Of a DNA stretch of 14,567 bases, positions 13,194 to 14,567 are shown piece by piece. Source of the stretch: Planctomycetaceae bacterium (GTDB taxonomy: Bacteria; Planctomycetota; Planctomycetia; Pirellulales; Thermoguttaceae); NCBI GenBank assembly GCA_031282385.1, contig JAITDV010000597.1:1-14567 (forward strand), in the 5' to 3' direction. The position numbers were made by a program, and so were the translations under genes. Within the stretch, counting starts at the first letter, position 1. Each line of letters starts with the position of its first letter. The notes beneath the pieces are model-generated. The model was not told the origin of the DNA, did no database searches, and worked only from the letters and a program-made list of their open reading frames with translations.

Positions 13194-14567
13194 ATGAGTG
13201 TGTATGATGATTTTGGAAAATTTGATGGTCGGCAGCGGGAAACGCTTGATGATGCGGTGCGTCGTTTGCGGTGCGAGCTTGCGTCTGGTGAGTTACATGT
13301 GAGACCGGAGTTGGCGGAGTTATTGATGCGTCAATCACATTTTGCGGCGGAGAGTACACGGATTGAGGATGCGGTACGGCTGGTTAATGAATCAATTTCG
13401 ATAGTGAATGAGCTTGTTAAAGAGGGTCAGGTAGAGTTCAGGTTGTCGGCGGTTCGATGCAAAATGTTTAAGGCTGCGCTTGTCCGAATCCAAAAAGGAG
13501 TCGAAGCGTCGTTACAAGAATACAATGATATTATTCGTTACATAAATGAAAATATTCCGGTTGAAGATATCAATGGTTTGAACATATTGGCGATTACATT
13601 GATGAACAAGTCGGAAACATTGAATACACTTGGTGCGAATGCGGCGGCGGCAGCGGCACAAGAGCAAGTGGCTAGAATTTGGGAAAAGTTGATTGATTCA
13701 GGTTCGTTTGAATTTCGTTCTCAACTTATTACAGCTTTGTTGGCGTTGGGCAGTACGCATGTTCAAATGGGAGATTTCGAGGCGGGATTGGCGGATTACC
13801 AACGTAGTTTAAGTTTTATTCGGGATGGAATTGACGGGCGGTTAATTGATGATGAGACAGATTACACGGGTTATTTGATTCAGACGTTGATGAATATTTC
13901 GCGGTTGGTTGATCGTTTGGGCAATACTCACGACGCGATTTCTTATGCCAATGAAGCAATAGGCACGATTGTTGAAATAGTAACAAGCGGTCAACCACAA
14001 ATAATGCCGATACTGACGGGATTGTATCAACATCGCGGAATGCTTCTTGAAAAAGCGGGTAATCATTTGGCGGCGTTGGATGATTTTGAGCGTGCGCGTG
14101 ATATTTATCGGCAATCATTACGGCATGGTCATCTTGGCAGTCCTGCTGATTATGTTGTTCGGACGGGGTTGGCGAATGTGTTGATGTGTTGCGCGAATAT
14201 TTATGTCAACATAGAACGTTTCGCGGATGCAGAATCAACTTACGATGAAGCGGTAAAGATTTATCAACAAGCTGCTGAATTTCGACCGGTTGGCGATAAT
14301 GATGAAACGTTTATTCCGTATTCGATAGGAATAATACGGCTCAATTATGCAAATATGTTGGCGGATCAGGGACGTTTTCGTGAGGCAATTATTTTGCAGA
14401 CGCAGGCGGTTACGGCGCTTAAAAATCGTTATGAAGAGGGTCATCCTGAAATTTTGCCTAATTTGGCGTCGGCATATCGTAAGATGGTAAGCGTACAACG
14501 TTCGTTATTGGATTTCCAAGCTGTTTTTGTTACGTTGGACAAGTTGATTATTTTGCTTGAAGCGGCG
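13194..14567 (+). CDS. TPR-like helical repeat protein (3' end outside window)
   Basis: The frame opens at ATG 13194 and stays open for 458 codons to the window edge without a stop. The translation begins MSVYDDFGKFDGRQRETLDD and is almost entirely alpha-helical. It has recurring tetratricopeptide-like pairs such as ALGSTHVQMGDFEAGLADYQRSL, LEKAGNHLAALDDFERARDIY, NIYVNIERFADAESTYDEAVKIY and NMLADQGRFREAIILQTQAV, written here as helices at about residues 183-205, 285-306, 332-354 and 384-403. No catalytic domain, signal peptide or membrane segment is seen in the visible part. A protein-protein interaction scaffold is the safe reading. AAGGGA at 13180-13185, eight bases upstream, is a fair ribosome binding site. 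Codon choice is strongly G/T-ending (GCG, TTG, CGG), unlike the C/A-ending codons of the C69 gene on the same strand. Confidence 0.84.
   Translation, partial: MSVYDDFGKFDGRQRETLDDAVRRLRCELASGELHVRPELAELLMRQSHFAAESTRIEDAVRLVNESISIVNELVKEGQVEFRLSAVRCKMFKAALVRIQKGVEASLQEYNDIIRYINENIPVEDINGLNILAITLMNKSETLNTLGANAAAAAAQEQVARIWEKLIDSGSFEFRSQLITALLALGSTHVQMGDFEAGLADYQRSLSFIRDGIDGRLIDDETDYTGYLIQTLMNISRLVDRLGNTHDAISYANEAIGTIVEIVTSGQPQIMPILTGLYQHRGMLLEKAGNHLAALDDFERARDIYRQSLRHGHLGSPADYVVRTGLANVLMCCANIYVNIERFADAESTYDEAVKIYQQAAEFRPVGDNDETFIPYSIGIIRLNYANMLADQGRFREAIILQTQAVTALKNRYEEGHPEILPNLASAYRKMVSVQRSLLDFQAVFVTLDKLIILLEAA

Noticed and set aside
13816..14498. Minus-strand frames of 87-100 codons near the right end
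   Set aside because: They lie opposite the continuous TPR-like frame from 13194 and have no motifs, so they are shadows.

Overview
The window looks like a bacterial chromosome segment of moderate-to-low GC content. It carries ordinary housekeeping and metabolic genes separated by unusually repeat-rich spacers. The lineage cannot be fixed from sequence alone. A yicC-gmk pair, a xylose-isomerase-like TIM-barrel protein, a long-form SerA, a carboxynorspermidine decarboxylase and a large exported C69 peptidase, with most genes lacking a clear Shine-Dalgarno sequence, would fit Planctomycetota or a relative. This is an inference of low to moderate confidence.

Layout. Positions 1-162 hold a cut-off copy of a palindromic, terminal-inverted-repeat element (family M, copy M1). 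Positions 163-798 are non-coding and carry two copies of a second hairpin repeat (family R). A membrane-anchored proline/threonine-rich protein lies on the plus strand at 799-1866. Four minus-strand genes follow: guanylate kinase (1929-2510), YicC endoribonuclease (2513-3412, two bases from gmk and surely co-transcribed with it), a TIM-barrel sugar isomerase/epimerase-like protein (3530-4549) and a HAD phosphatase (4674-5507). A 1-kb repeat-filled spacer (5508-6548) holds M2 and a divergent palindrome. It is followed by minus-strand serA (6549-8174) and nspC (8404-9597). A second 1-kb spacer (9598-10622) holds three R copies and M3. A plus-strand exported C69 family peptidase (10623-12824) is then bracketed by M3 and the inverted copy M4 (12853-13068). 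A plus-strand TPR-like protein starts at 13194 and runs off the end.

Gene roles. Gmk makes GDP/dGDP. YicC is an RNA-decay factor that often travels with gmk. SerA commits 3-phosphoglycerate to serine. NspC carries out the last step of the carboxy(nor)spermidine polyamine route. The C69 enzyme is expected to act on peptides outside the cytoplasm. Apart from yicC-gmk there is no evidence that these genes form one pathway or operon.

Most notable content. I see no defence system, CRISPR array, tRNA or rRNA, and no transposase. The striking feature is the non-coding DNA. Family M is about 205-247 bp, has about 19-bp terminal inverted repeats ending in TA and a nested cruciform core, and resembles a MITE mobilised by a Tc1/mariner/IS630-type transposase. 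Family R is about 90 bp, with a GCCTGCTT/AAGCAGGC hairpin and an AAACTGTTCACA end. A 13-bp motif, AACTATTCAGTCG, recurs between genes. Base skew also flips from C-rich to G-rich on the plus strand at M4.
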